Below, piece by piece: positions 18,910 to 27,281 of a stretch of DNA of 64,000 nt. Made by a program: the position numbers and the translations under genes. The notes below the pieces were generated by a model. It did not search any database, had not been told where the DNA came from, and saw only the letters and a program-made list of their open reading frames with translations. Source of the stretch: Salidesulfovibrio onnuriiensis (lineage in GTDB: Bacteria > Desulfobacterota > Desulfovibrionia > Desulfovibrionales > Desulfovibrionaceae); assembly GCF_008001235.1 (NCBI RefSeq), contig NZ_CP040751.1, positions 3,661,501-3,725,500 on the forward strand, given 5' to 3'. Each line of letters opens with the position of its first letter. Position 1 is the stretch's first letter.

Positions 18910-19269
18910 TTACTCCCCGCCCGAGGTCGCTTCCCGGATCTTGTTCATGAGATCCTCGATGCTCACGGGCTTGATCAGATAGGATTCGGCCTCTGCCGAA
19001 CCCGCCTTGAAATCGTCCTCCGAACCATGGCCGGACAGAAAGATAAATTTCATGGACGGGCACCGCTCGGACAGGATGCGGCGCAGCTCCAGGCCGCTCA
19101 GGCCCGGCATTTTCATGTCCAGCACGGCCACGTCGTAGTCGCACTTCGCCACCCGCATCAGGGCCTGTTCGCCGCCCAGGGCCCAATGGGCCTCCAGGCC
19201 GCGCAGTTCCAGGCGCTCGGCCATGGCCGTGACCAGTTCCTTTTCGTCGTCCACAAGTAATATCTTCAT
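18910..19269 (-). CDS. Single-domain response regulator
   Basis: A 119-residue CheY-like receiver: acidic pair in LLVDDEKEL, phosphoacceptor in AVLDMKMPGLSG, Ser in FIFLSGHGS and Lys in YLIKPVSI. There is no output domain. Its start overlaps the stop of the upstream dCACHE histidine kinase by four bases, so it is the likely direct partner of that kinase. Confidence 0.92.
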   Translation of the reverse strand: MKILLVDDEKELVTAMAERLELRGLEAHWALGGEQALMRVAKCDYDVAVLDMKMPGLSGLELRRILSERCPSMKFIFLSGHGSEDDFKAGSAEAESYLIKPVSIEDLMNKIREATSGGE

Positions 19270-21005
19270 TGCTGTTCAGCCTCTTGGGGTTTCCGGCTCA
19301 GGGGCAGGGTGATGGTAAAGGAGGTTCCCCTGCCCACCTCGCTCTCGACGGACATGGAGCCGCCCAGTTCCTGGACCAGGCCATAGGTGATGGACAGGCC
19401 CAGGCCCGTGCCGCCCCGGGTCTTCTTGGTGGAGAAAAACGGCTCGAAAATGCGCTTGCGATCGGATTCCGGGATGCCGCAGCCGTCGTCGGCCACGGTG
19501 AAAATCAATGTATCCTCGGCCCCCCGGTTGGCGGTGATGCGCAAATGACCGCCATTGTTCATGGCCTGGAAGGCGTTGTTGACCAGGTTGAGGAAAATCT
19601 GCTGCAGCTTGCCCCGGTCCGATTCGAACTCGGGCAGATCGCTGGGAATGACCTTGTCGATGGTGATGCTGCGGTATTCGGCCTCCTTGTGCAAGAAACC
19701 GAGCACTTCATCCGCCAGATCCTTGAACACGATGCGCTGGTAGCTCACGTCGATATGCCGCGCAAAGCTCAGCAGGCGCTTGGTGATGGTGCCGCAGCGA
19801 TCCACGGAATTGATGATGGAATCGATGTTGCCCATGAGCCGTTCGTCGGCCTGGTACTTGTCCAGGTAGGTGAACATGTCCTTGATGAGCCCGGCCTTCT
19901 CGTTGATGATGGCCAACGGGTTGTTGATCTCGTGGGCCACACCGGCGGCCAGACGGCCTATGGAGGCCATGCGGTTGGTGTGCTCCATCCGGTGCAGGGT
20001 CTTGGCCCGGCTCTGGTCCGCAATGTAGATCTTGCTGACCATGCGCGTGGCAACGCCCACGATGACGATCAGGATGACCAGGATGCTGACCACGAGCATC
20101 CAGAGCAGCTCCATGCGGATGCTCTGCCAGGGACGCATGATCTCGTCCGTGACCTTGACCGTCATGAGAATGAAAGGGGTGTCCGTGATATAGGCGTACC
20201 CGGCCAGTATTCCCCGCCCGTCCGCCTCGTGCGCCTTGTAGACCCGGGTCTTTTCGGAATACTCCGGCGCGGGCAGGGCCACCTGCTCCAGCACTTCCCC
20301 GTGCCAGCGCGAGGGCGTCTGCAGCATACCCTGCTGGTTGATGATGAACACGTCGCCGCTGCCGGCCAGGTCGATGTCGGCCAGCAGGGCATTGAACTGG
20401 GCCGTATCCAGGGTGGCGCGCAGCACGAAGCACTTGCCGTTGCCCAGGTCCGGGCAGCGCACGGCCACGATCAGGTGCGGCACCCCGCGGAAACCGCGAA
20501 ACACGCCACTGATGAAGGCGCCCCGCTCCAGGGTGCGCAGATACCAGTACTGGTCGCTGTAGTCGCGTCCCTGCAGTTCGTAGGGTCCCACATAGGCGAC
20601 CTGCTTGCCGTTGCTGTCGATGAGCCCGATATCCACGAAACCGCCGAAGCTTTCCTTGAGCCCCGCCAGGATGGCGGAAAGGCGCTTGGGGGACCGCAGG
20701 CTGCGAAGGGATTCGCGCTGGGCAATGAATTCCAGGGCGCTTTTGCGCTCGTCCAGGAAATAGGTCACGGAACGGCGGGTGTTGGAAGTCACCCGCGCGA
20801 TCCGCAACTCGTTTTCCGATTCCAGGGATTTCCGGGTCACGTTGTAGTCGATGAGCGTCATGACGATCAGGGGCACCAGCGCCACCACCGCCAGCAGCAC
20901 GATGGTCTTGCGCCACGTCCGCTGGTAGTTGAAGAGGCTCTTGTAGGGCCCCGCTTCCGGGTCGGTTTCCCAGAAGTCCGGCTTGAAACGCTTCAAAAAC
21001 GACAT
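19266..21005 (-). CDS. dCACHE sensor histidine kinase
   Basis: A 579-residue membrane kinase. TM1 is at about 33-55, then a periplasmic double-CACHE domain (60-298, with FVDIGLIDSNGKQVAYVGPY and RDYSDQYWYLRTLERGAFIS), then TM2 (302-325). The HisKA box is GRLAAGVAHEINNPLAII, and the ATPase has NLVNNAFQAM, VADDGCGIP and GGTGLGLSITYGL. All catalytic boxes are intact. It lies 21 bases after the kinase-like/receiver fusion and overlaps the next receiver gene. The ligand is unknown; linkage to SulP suggests an anion or small acid. Confidence 0.93.
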   Translation of the reverse strand: MSFLKRFKPDFWETDPEAGPYKSLFNYQRTWRKTIVLLAVVALVPLIVMTLIDYNVTRKSLESENELRIARVTSNTRRSVTYFLDERKSALEFIAQRESLRSLRSPKRLSAILAGLKESFGGFVDIGLIDSNGKQVAYVGPYELQGRDYSDQYWYLRTLERGAFISGVFRGFRGVPHLIVAVRCPDLGNGKCFVLRATLDTAQFNALLADIDLAGSGDVFIINQQGMLQTPSRWHGEVLEQVALPAPEYSEKTRVYKAHEADGRGILAGYAYITDTPFILMTVKVTDEIMRPWQSIRMELLWMLVVSILVILIVIVGVATRMVSKIYIADQSRAKTLHRMEHTNRMASIGRLAAGVAHEINNPLAIINEKAGLIKDMFTYLDKYQADERLMGNIDSIINSVDRCGTITKRLLSFARHIDVSYQRIVFKDLADEVLGFLHKEAEYRSITIDKVIPSDLPEFESDRGKLQQIFLNLVNNAFQAMNNGGHLRITANRGAEDTLIFTVADDGCGIPESDRKRIFEPFFSTKKTRGGTGLGLSITYGLVQELGGSMSVESEVGRGTSFTITLPLSRKPQEAEQQ

Positions 21006-21026
21006 AACGTTACCCGATTCCCGTTG

Positions 21027-22244
21027 TTACTTCCCCGCCTTGATCTTGTCGTTGGCCGCCTTGAGGGTCTCGCTCAGGACGTCGATGTCCACGGGCTTGT
21101 GCAGGTAGGCGAAGGCGCCCAGGTCCATGCACACCGCGCGGTCCGCCTCTGAGCCGTGGCCGGTGAGGATGATGACCTCGATGTTCGGACGGCTGGCCTT
21201 GACCCGGCGCAGGACCTCGATGCCGTCGATGCCGGGCATCTTCAGGTCCAGAATCATGACCTCGGGTTCGTCCTCTTCCACCAGGTTGAGGGCGGACTCC
21301 CCATCGTAAACCACGGCGGAACCCATGTCACGCAGCAACAGGCGTTCTGACAGGGTCTGCACGAATTCGCGCTCGTCATCCACCAGCAAGACCTTGGACG
21401 GGATGTCGAAGTCCATCTTGCGGTAGATGTCGGTCTGGTGAAATCCCTTGCCCACCTTGGTGGTCACGCTCTTCACGCCTTCAACGCGGCCCACGATCTC
21501 CTTGAGCTCGTGTTCCAGGCGCTCCAGCATGAGCACGTGCTTGTTGATGGTCAGGGTCACGTCCCCGCCCTTGGCCGAGGCGGTCACGTTGTGACCTTCC
21601 CCGGCCAACACGGAACCCACTGTGGCGGACAGCAGGAAGTCCTCCACGGCTTTCCGTGTGGCCGGGGTGATCGTGACGGCTTGGTTGGCGGCCTGTTCCA
21701 CGATGAGGGCGGCGCTTTCGTCCACCCCGGTCTTGGCGACGGGAACGACCATGTCATAGAGGGCCGGGTTCCAGGGGTCGTCTACACCCTTCAGGGCCTT
21801 GACCCAGGCGGCTCGGTCCTTGTCGTCGTGGTGAATGATCTTCTGGGCGTGCTTTTCGGCATAGCCCTCCTCGCGCTCGGCAATGGCCAGGCGGTTGTGC
21901 ATGTCCGAAATGAGACAGACCTTGAGGATATGCCCGATATTGGCGGGCGGCAGCTGGGACGCGAACCCGGAAAACACCAAGTTGTCGGTGTCGAGCAGCT
22001 TGCGCGCCATGGCCAGCCGCAGCCAGGCCACGGCCCGTTCCTTTTCATGGCTGAAGGCGTTGAACACCGAGGTCCGGGCCGAGAAGGCGCGGGCGATCTT
22101 TTCCTCGGCCATGCCTGAGAGCCCGGCGGCGTCGGCCACGATCTCCTGGTCCGTGACCAGGCGGCTGCCGGTGGCGTCCACCACCCGTTTGACCACGATA
22201 CCCGCTTCGCTGAACAGTCCATTGAATACGGTAATAACTGACAT
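21027..22244 (-). CDS. Degenerate cytidylate-kinase-like domain fused to a response-regulator receiver
   Basis: A 405-residue protein. Residues 1-200 resemble the cytidylate-kinase-like family (ITVFNGLFSEAGIVVKRV, then DQEIVADAAGL, then VFNAFSHEKERAVAWLRLAM, then IGHILKVCLISDMHNR). The nucleotide-binding GxxGxGK loop is absent. Residues 205-275 may be a BON-like region (VGSVLAGEGHNVTASAKGG, LEHELKEIVGRVEGVKSV). Residues 285-402 are a complete receiver (LLVDDEREF, MILDLKMPGIDG, LTGHGS, LHKPVDI). An ATP-independent ligand-sensing role for the N-terminal part is inferred. ATG follows AAGGAG. Confidence 0.75.
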   Translation of the reverse strand: MSVITVFNGLFSEAGIVVKRVVDATGSRLVTDQEIVADAAGLSGMAEEKIARAFSARTSVFNAFSHEKERAVAWLRLAMARKLLDTDNLVFSGFASQLPPANIGHILKVCLISDMHNRLAIAEREEGYAEKHAQKIIHHDDKDRAAWVKALKGVDDPWNPALYDMVVPVAKTGVDESAALIVEQAANQAVTITPATRKAVEDFLLSATVGSVLAGEGHNVTASAKGGDVTLTINKHVLMLERLEHELKEIVGRVEGVKSVTTKVGKGFHQTDIYRKMDFDIPSKVLLVDDEREFVQTLSERLLLRDMGSAVVYDGESALNLVEEDEPEVMILDLKMPGIDGIEVLRRVKASRPNIEVIILTGHGSEADRAVCMDLGAFAYLHKPVDIDVLSETLKAANDKIKAGK

Positions 22245-22267
22245 TGTATTGACTCCTTATCCCCGTC

Positions 22268-24391
22268 CTAGGTCAGACGGCAAACAGTGGTAAGCGGACA
22301 GGTTTCCTCTTCTCCGTCCAGGTGCGCGCTCTCGTGCGTGGCGCACAGGGCCGTTTCCATGGTCGGATAGATATGATCCTCGCCGATCTTTTCCAGCAGG
22401 TGGGTGCGCTGCAGCACGTCCATGACCGCCTCGTTCACGCCGGAGAAGGAGATATCCACGCCGGTGCTGCGGACCCGGTCCACGATCAGGGACAGGGCTT
22501 CCTCGCCGGATGCGTCCATGTCGTTGATGCCGTTGGACACCACGATGATGTGCCGGAGCTGCCTGTTGTTCATGAGCCGATCCGTGATCTGGTCCTCCAG
22601 GAAACTGGCGTTGGCGAAGAATAACGGACCGTCGAAGCGGACCACGGCGATGTGCTTGCATTCGCGCAGGCCGAACACGACGGCGTCGCCCAGGGTCTCG
22701 TCCTCGGTGCGGGAGAGCGAGGCCACGCGAGGGCGCATGCTCTTGTACAGGAACACCAGCAGGGAAAGGGCCACGCCGATCATGATGCCCTTGTCCAGGT
22801 GCGGGGCAAAGGCCAGTGTGGCCACGAAGGACAGGACGGAAATGGCCCCGTCATACCACTGGGCCTTCCAGGCGTGGATGAAGCCCGAGGCGTTCACCAA
22901 CCCGATGACGGCCATCATGATGACCGCTGCCAACACGGCCTGGGGCAGATGATACAGCAACGGGGTGAAGAAAAGCAACGCAATGACCACCATGAGCGAG
23001 GTGAACACGCTGGACATGCCGGAGACAGCCCCGGCCTGCAGGTTCACCGCCGAACGGGAGAAGGAGCCCGAGGCAGGGTAGCTCTTGCCGCATGCGCCGA
23101 GCATGTTGGCCAGGCCCTGGCCGATGAGTTCCTGGTTGGGGTCCAGGCGCTGGCCGGTCTTGGCGGCCATTGCCTTGGCAATGGAGATGGCCTCCATGAA
23201 GCCCAGCAGGGAGATGATGGCCGCGAACGGCAGCAGGTGCAGCATGACCTTGATGTCGAAGGTCGGCACGGTCAGGGACGGGAGGCCGGAAGGCACGGTG
23301 CCCACCACGGCGCCGCCGCCGATGGCCCTGAGCTTGCCGGGGTCCAGCTTCTTGTTGCCGACCTTGATGCGCCAGGTGCGGCCGTCGGCCTGCATGCCCG
23401 CCGGGACCTCGCCCTGCGGGAAGAGCAGCAGGGAGCCGTCCCGCTCCACGCCGTCGTAAAGCCCGGAACGCAGATCCTCGCGCAGGAGATGGGCCTCATG
23501 CTTGAGCCGGGAAATCTCGATGTTGACCACGTTGAGGTCGTGCTCCATGTCCAGGGTGCCGATGACGTCGCCGGCGGTCTTGGTCTGGTCCAGCTTCACG
23601 CCCAGCTGGGTGCGCGCCTCGGCCAGGGCGTCGATACCGTCGATGGCGGCGTTGAACTTGACGACCTTTTCGTGCACGGCCGGGACCTGGATGGCGTCCA
23701 GGGCCACCGAGGCGTCGTGGTTGAAGCCCGTGCCCCAGGAAACGACGGTGGTCACGGCAACGGCCACGAGCACGTTGGGGATGCGCGGATTGATGCGTTT
23801 GAGCACCACCATGATGGCGATGGCCCCCGCCCCCATGGCCAGGGTGGGCCAGTGGGTGTAGTGGAAGGCCCCCTTGACCACGTTGATGATGGTCTCATAG
23901 TGGTGTTCGGCCTTGTCCACGTAGACCCCGAACAACTTGGAGAGCTGGGACGAGGCAATGATGATGGCCGCGGCGTTGGTGAAGCCGTTGACCACCGGGT
24001 GGGACAGGAAGTTGACCACCAGGCCGAGACGCAGCACCCCCAACAGGAACTGGAACAGCCCCACCATGAAGGCCAGCAGGATGGCGTAGGCGATATAGCC
24101 CTCGCCGCCCGCGGTGGCCAGCGGCTCGAGCGAGGCTGCGGTCATGAGGGAGACCACCGCCACGGGCCCGGTTGCCAGCTGGCGGCTGGAACCGAACAGG
24201 GCCGCGATGAGCGGCGGCAGAAACGAGGCATAGAGCCCGTAGTACGCGGGCATGCCCGCCAGCTGCGCATAGGCCATGGACTGGGGGATCAGCACCAGGG
24301 CCACGGTCAGGCCGGATATGGCGTCCGCGCGAAACGACGCCATATTGTAGCCTTTGAACCAGCCTATGAAGGGGAAAATTCTCGTTAGCAT
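22268..24391 (-). CDS. SulP-family anion transporter with STAS domain and a large soluble insertion
   Basis: A 707-residue transporter with the SulP start (SGLTVALVLIPQSMAYAQLAG), the core PASGSFSRSAVNLQAGA, and a C-terminal STAS domain containing NDMDASGEEAL, the usual regulatory serine site. Between about residues 225 and 358 there is a hydrophilic stretch not usual for the family (ALAEARTQLGVKLDQTKTAG, NVVNIEISRLKHEAHLLRED). SulP proteins carry sulfate, bicarbonate or dicarboxylates. In a sulfate reducer sulfate is attractive, but bicarbonate or other anions fit equally. It is 13 bases after tetR. Confidence 0.9.
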   Translation of the reverse strand: MLTRIFPFIGWFKGYNMASFRADAISGLTVALVLIPQSMAYAQLAGMPAYYGLYASFLPPLIAALFGSSRQLATGPVAVVSLMTAASLEPLATAGGEGYIAYAILLAFMVGLFQFLLGVLRLGLVVNFLSHPVVNGFTNAAAIIIASSQLSKLFGVYVDKAEHHYETIINVVKGAFHYTHWPTLAMGAGAIAIMVVLKRINPRIPNVLVAVAVTTVVSWGTGFNHDASVALDAIQVPAVHEKVVKFNAAIDGIDALAEARTQLGVKLDQTKTAGDVIGTLDMEHDLNVVNIEISRLKHEAHLLREDLRSGLYDGVERDGSLLLFPQGEVPAGMQADGRTWRIKVGNKKLDPGKLRAIGGGAVVGTVPSGLPSLTVPTFDIKVMLHLLPFAAIISLLGFMEAISIAKAMAAKTGQRLDPNQELIGQGLANMLGACGKSYPASGSFSRSAVNLQAGAVSGMSSVFTSLMVVIALLFFTPLLYHLPQAVLAAVIMMAVIGLVNASGFIHAWKAQWYDGAISVLSFVATLAFAPHLDKGIMIGVALSLLVFLYKSMRPRVASLSRTEDETLGDAVVFGLRECKHIAVVRFDGPLFFANASFLEDQITDRLMNNRQLRHIIVVSNGINDMDASGEEALSLIVDRVRSTGVDISFSGVNEAVMDVLQRTHLLEKIGEDHIYPTMETALCATHESAHLDGEEETCPLTTVCRLT

Positions 24392-24404
24392 CCAACCAAT
24401 TCCT

Positions 24405-24989
24405 CTAATGAGCCTGCAACATCCTCCGGCAGGACCGCATCAATTCCTTGAGCAGGGCGCCGGCGTCATACAGATTGTAGTTTTTGAAGCGCACAAGACC
24501 ATCTACCATCGTGAACAGGACAAGGGCCGATTTCCTGGCCTCCACGTCCGTCGTGATGGAACCGTCTTCCTGGCCGGTGGCAATGGCCCGCTCGAAGTAC
24601 CGGGTTATACAATTGTATATCTCTTCGAGATTGGACCGGAACTCGGGATTGGTTTCCGAGAACTTGTACAGGAAGTGGCGGTGCAGCAGGAGGAATTGGT
24701 CCTCCATGAGCCCGGCCATGTACAGATAAAAGGAGATCAGTTCTTCCACCATCTCCATTCCGGACTCGAACCCGCGCCCGGAAAGGTATTCGTCGAACTG
24801 GCCGACAATGCTTTCCCGGGTCTTGTCCAGAATGGCCAGGAGCAGACGCTCCTTGCTCTTGTAGTGGTAGAAAATGGTTCCCTCGGCAGCGCCTGTAAGC
24901 TCGGCAAGCTCATGTACGGAGGTATCCGCGAACCCCTTGTTCGCGAACAGTACCGTGGCCACCTTGAGAATCGCGTCCTTTTTCTTCAT
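24405..24989 (-). CDS. TetR-family regulator, first gene of the SulP-phosphorelay operon
   Basis: A 194-residue repressor. The N-terminal helix-turn-helix is standard (AILKVATVLFANKGFADTSV, then LAELTGAAEGTIFYHYKSKE). The C-terminal ligand domain is divergent and not assignable. GGAGAGG precedes the ATG. Two identical palindromes flank its own promoter, so autoregulation of the whole operon is likely. Six further genes follow with short gaps or overlaps. Confidence 0.92.
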   Translation of the reverse strand: MKKKDAILKVATVLFANKGFADTSVHELAELTGAAEGTIFYHYKSKERLLLAILDKTRESIVGQFDEYLSGRGFESGMEMVEELISFYLYMAGLMEDQFLLLHRHFLYKFSETNPEFRSNLEEIYNCITRYFERAIATGQEDGSITTDVEARKSALVLFTMVDGLVRFKNYNLYDAGALLKELMRSCRRMLQAH

Positions 24990-25008
24990 GCCTCTCCATC
25001 ACCTCTTC

Positions 25009-25032
25009 AAAACTGAGCGCCCACTCAGTTTT
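25009..25032. promoter_or_regulatory. Palindromic operator O1, overlapping the expected transcription start
   Basis: AAAACTGAG, six bases, CTCAGTTTT: a perfect nine-base inverted repeat, 20 bases before the tetR ATG and just downstream of the -10 box. A bound repressor here would block initiation. Confidence 0.75.
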
Positions 25033-25036
25033 TCGA

Positions 25037-25065
25037 AGAATAGGGTGTGAGCCCGCACAAGTCAA
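25037..25065 (-). promoter_or_regulatory. Sigma70-type promoter of the tetR-sulP operon
   Basis: On the minus strand TTGACT (25065-25060) and TATTCT (25042-25037) are separated by 17 bases. The promoter lies between the two operators. Confidence 0.7.
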
Positions 25066-25075
25066 AGAAAACGCC

Positions 25076-25099
25076 AAAACTGAGCGCCTACTCAGTTTT
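25076..25099. promoter_or_regulatory. Palindromic operator O2, just upstream of the -35 box
   Basis: A second copy of AAAACTGAG-N6-CTCAGTTTT, identical in both arms to O1 and with a near-identical spacer (CGCCTA against CGCCCA). The centres are 67 bases apart. Confidence 0.75.
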
Positions 25100-25208
25100 G
25101 AAAATCAAGACGCTGTTTTCATGGAAAAAACGGACGACTGCCGAAGGGTGCGTCGACAAAAATCAGAAAAAAATCACTTCTGTGCCCTGCTCCGCAAAAA
25201 AACGCGAC

Positions 25209-25231
25209 AAAGACGAACACAAGCCGTCTTT
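25209..25231 (-). terminator. Probable terminator of the metal-uptake operon
   Basis: AAAGACG and CGTCTTT form a stem; on the minus strand it is followed a few bases later by TTTTTTT. A second GC-rich hairpin (CAGGGG/CCCCTG) lies at 25249-25269. Confidence 0.5.
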
Positions 25232-25282
25232 ACCGCGCTTTTTGACCACAGGGGTTGCACCCCCCCCTGACGAGAGCGTTTC

Positions 25283-25426
25283 CTACTCCTCGCAGTCCTT
25301 GTTCTTGCAGGAGCAACCGGCGCAGCCGCAGCTGGTCGGCTTCTTCCCGGAAAGGTTCCGCCAGAGCCGCAGGCCGACATAGACCACGGCCGCAGCCACA
25401 ATAATGAAAACCAATACGTTGTCCAT
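25283..25426 (-). CDS. FeoB-associated Cys-rich membrane peptide
   Basis: A 47-residue protein starting MDNVLVFIIVAAAVVYVG, with TAGGAGG before the ATG. One membrane helix is followed by a basic stretch and a cysteine-rich tail (SCGCAGCSCKNKDC, six cysteines). This is the layout of the FeoB-associated family, normally encoded next to feoB. Here it closes a metal-importer operon whose start is feoAAB, some 6 kb upstream. The cysteines may pass or bind ferrous iron or another soft metal. Confidence 0.8.
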   Translation of the reverse strand: MDNVLVFIIVAAAVVYVGLRLWRNLSGKKPTSCGCAGCSCKNKDCEE

Positions 25427-25434
25427 ATATCCTC

Positions 25435-26376
25435 CTATTCGGCCGGGCCGGACAAGGCGGCCAGCAGCCTGTTCAGGTTCGCGTCGAAATGGGCCGTCAC
25501 TGCCCCCACGGTCCATGGGCCGTCCAGGGCAAACGGTTGCAGCACCACCACGGCGGCGCCGCACTCCCGGACAGTGGCCGCGATCTCCGGCCGGGGCTCC
25601 CAGGCGCAGATGACCGCCTTTGCCCCGCTCTCCCGAAGCGCGCTCCGCAACCGGGCATGGTCCCGCTTAGTCCAACGATACTCCGGAGCGGTCAGATATT
25701 CCACCACCTCAAGGCCGAATTCGTCCGTGAGGGAAACGAATTGCCCGGTGAGGGCGACCGCCTCGAACCGCTCCAGCATGCCGAAACGGGTTTCAAACGC
25801 GCTGCGCAGCCGGAACAGGGACTGCTTGAGTTCCCTGAGGTTAGCCTCGATCTTGCGGGCTTCCCCCGGATAGAGCCTGGCCATGTCCGCGGCAACGATA
25901 TCCGCCATGCGCGCGAAGGTTCCCGGGCTATTCCAGACATAGGGGGAAACCGCCCCGGTCCCGGGGGCTTCCATGAGCGGAACGCCGGCACGGGAGCCGT
26001 CCAGGGGACGGGTCGCGTCCACCTGGACAATGCGTATGTCCGCACGCCGGGCCCAGGGATACAGGGGATCCTCGGGCCAGGACGCGGTGATGGTCAGCAC
26101 CGCGTCGGCGCGGGCGGCCAGCGCCCGGAACTCCTCCCAGTGCTTCTTGAAATAGGCGGCATGTCCGCGCATGGCGTATCCCTCGGGAACCGCCCGAAGC
26201 ACCTCCACCCCGGTCCCCCGAGCCAGGATGCAACCGAGAGCCATGGTCGCATCCTGGGAGGCAAGCATGGCCGATCGGAGGCTACTGTGCAATCGCGCTT
26301 GCTCAAGGGGGACTTGCCTGGAGGAGCAGGCCGGGAAAAGACAGACCAGCAGGAAAAGAATCAGGTAATTTCTCAT
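25435..26376 (-). CDS. Second metal-ABC-type binding lipoprotein, histidine ligands missing
   Basis: A 313-residue lipoprotein (leader MRNYLILFLLVCLFPAC). The fold pattern follows cluster A-I metal-binding proteins (DAVLTITASWPEDPLYPWA, long backbone helix MADIVAADMARLYPGEARKI, FVSLTDEFGLEVVEYLT). At the places where such proteins carry metal-binding histidines this one has SPYVWNSP and LTGQFVSL. It may bind a metal complex or act as an accessory. The start overlaps the permease stop (ATGA); the Cys-rich peptide gene follows after eight bases. Confidence 0.75.
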   Translation of the reverse strand: MRNYLILFLLVCLFPACSSRQVPLEQARLHSSLRSAMLASQDATMALGCILARGTGVEVLRAVPEGYAMRGHAAYFKKHWEEFRALAARADAVLTITASWPEDPLYPWARRADIRIVQVDATRPLDGSRAGVPLMEAPGTGAVSPYVWNSPGTFARMADIVAADMARLYPGEARKIEANLRELKQSLFRLRSAFETRFGMLERFEAVALTGQFVSLTDEFGLEVVEYLTAPEYRWTKRDHARLRSALRESGAKAVICAWEPRPEIAATVRECGAAVVVLQPFALDGPWTVGAVTAHFDANLNRLLAALSGPAE

Positions 26377-27278
26377 ATGGACGCCTCGCGAAAGGAACCG
26401 GACAGGGAGCGGACAAGGGCGGTCAAGGCGAAAAAACCGGTAGCCACGAGGATAATGGCCCCGCCGGACGGCACCGGAATCTCGAACTGCATGGGCAGGA
26501 TCACGCCCAGCACGCAACTGGCCGTGGCAATGAGCACGCTGTAGCAGAAGAATCCGCGCATGGACCGGCTGACGTTGCGCGCGGCCGCCGCCGGGATGAT
26601 GAACAGGGCCTCCACCAGCACCGCCCCGACGATCTTGAGCGAAGCCACGGTGATGACCGTGATCATGAGGATGAAAATGTAGTCGTACAGCCTGGCGTTG
26701 ACCCCGCGAACATGGGCCAGGCTGGGATTGAAGCTGGCCAGGAGCATGCGGTTGAACAGCGGCGTGCCCACGAGCAGGCACAGGGCGCAGATGGCCAGGA
26801 GCACGTTCATGTCCGTGTCGTTCACCGTCAGCACCGACCCGAACAGGATGTTGTCCAGCACGTGCATGTTCACGCGGCCCGTGACATAGAGCAGCACGCA
26901 GGCCCCCAAGGCCAGGGAAATGGACAGGAACACGCCGATGACCGTGTCCTGGGACATGCGCGTGCGGTTGCGCGTGTAGTTCATGAGCAGGCCGAACAGG
27001 ATGCAGAACCCAAACAGGGAGGCATAGGGCGCGGTGACCGGCTCGCCCAGCAGGATGCCCAGGGCCACGCCCGTGAGTGCGGCCTGGCCCACGGCCTGGG
27101 AAAAGAAGGCCAGCCGCTTGGTGACCACCATGGTTCCCACCCCGCCCAGCACCGGGCCGATGAGCAGCGAGCACAGAAGCGCGTTGACCACAAAGGCGTA
27201 CTGGAAAAACTCCGGTAGGATTCCGGCCTTGCCCATGCCCATGAGGGGCAGCCGGATGGCATTGTAGATCGCTTCCAT
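26373..27278 (-). CDS. Metal ABC transporter permease (ZnuB/MntB type)
   Basis: A 301-residue inner-membrane permease with about eight or nine hydrophobic segments. It contains the family blocks VLGGVGTMVVTKRLAFFSQA, FGSVLTVNDTDM and LKIVGAVLVEALFIIPAAAA, the last being the ATPase-contact region. It forms the channel for the importer with the ATPase at 27282 and the binding protein at 28001. Genes are separated by three bases or overlap. The metal could be Zn, Mn or Fe. Confidence 0.9.
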   Translation of the reverse strand: MEAIYNAIRLPLMGMGKAGILPEFFQYAFVVNALLCSLLIGPVLGGVGTMVVTKRLAFFSQAVGQAALTGVALGILLGEPVTAPYASLFGFCILFGLLMNYTRNRTRMSQDTVIGVFLSISLALGACVLLYVTGRVNMHVLDNILFGSVLTVNDTDMNVLLAICALCLLVGTPLFNRMLLASFNPSLAHVRGVNARLYDYIFILMITVITVASLKIVGAVLVEALFIIPAAAARNVSRSMRGFFCYSVLIATASCVLGVILPMQFEIPVPSGGAIILVATGFFALTALVRSLSGSFREASI

Positions 27279-27281
27279 GAA

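Noticed and set aside
19269-21152. Long plus-strand frame opposite the dCACHE kinase
   Set aside because: Antisense shadow of a clearly coding kinase; no motif or ribosome site.
22652-24388. Long plus-strand frame opposite the SulP gene
   Set aside because: Same His/Gly-rich antisense composition; the SulP protein is well supported.
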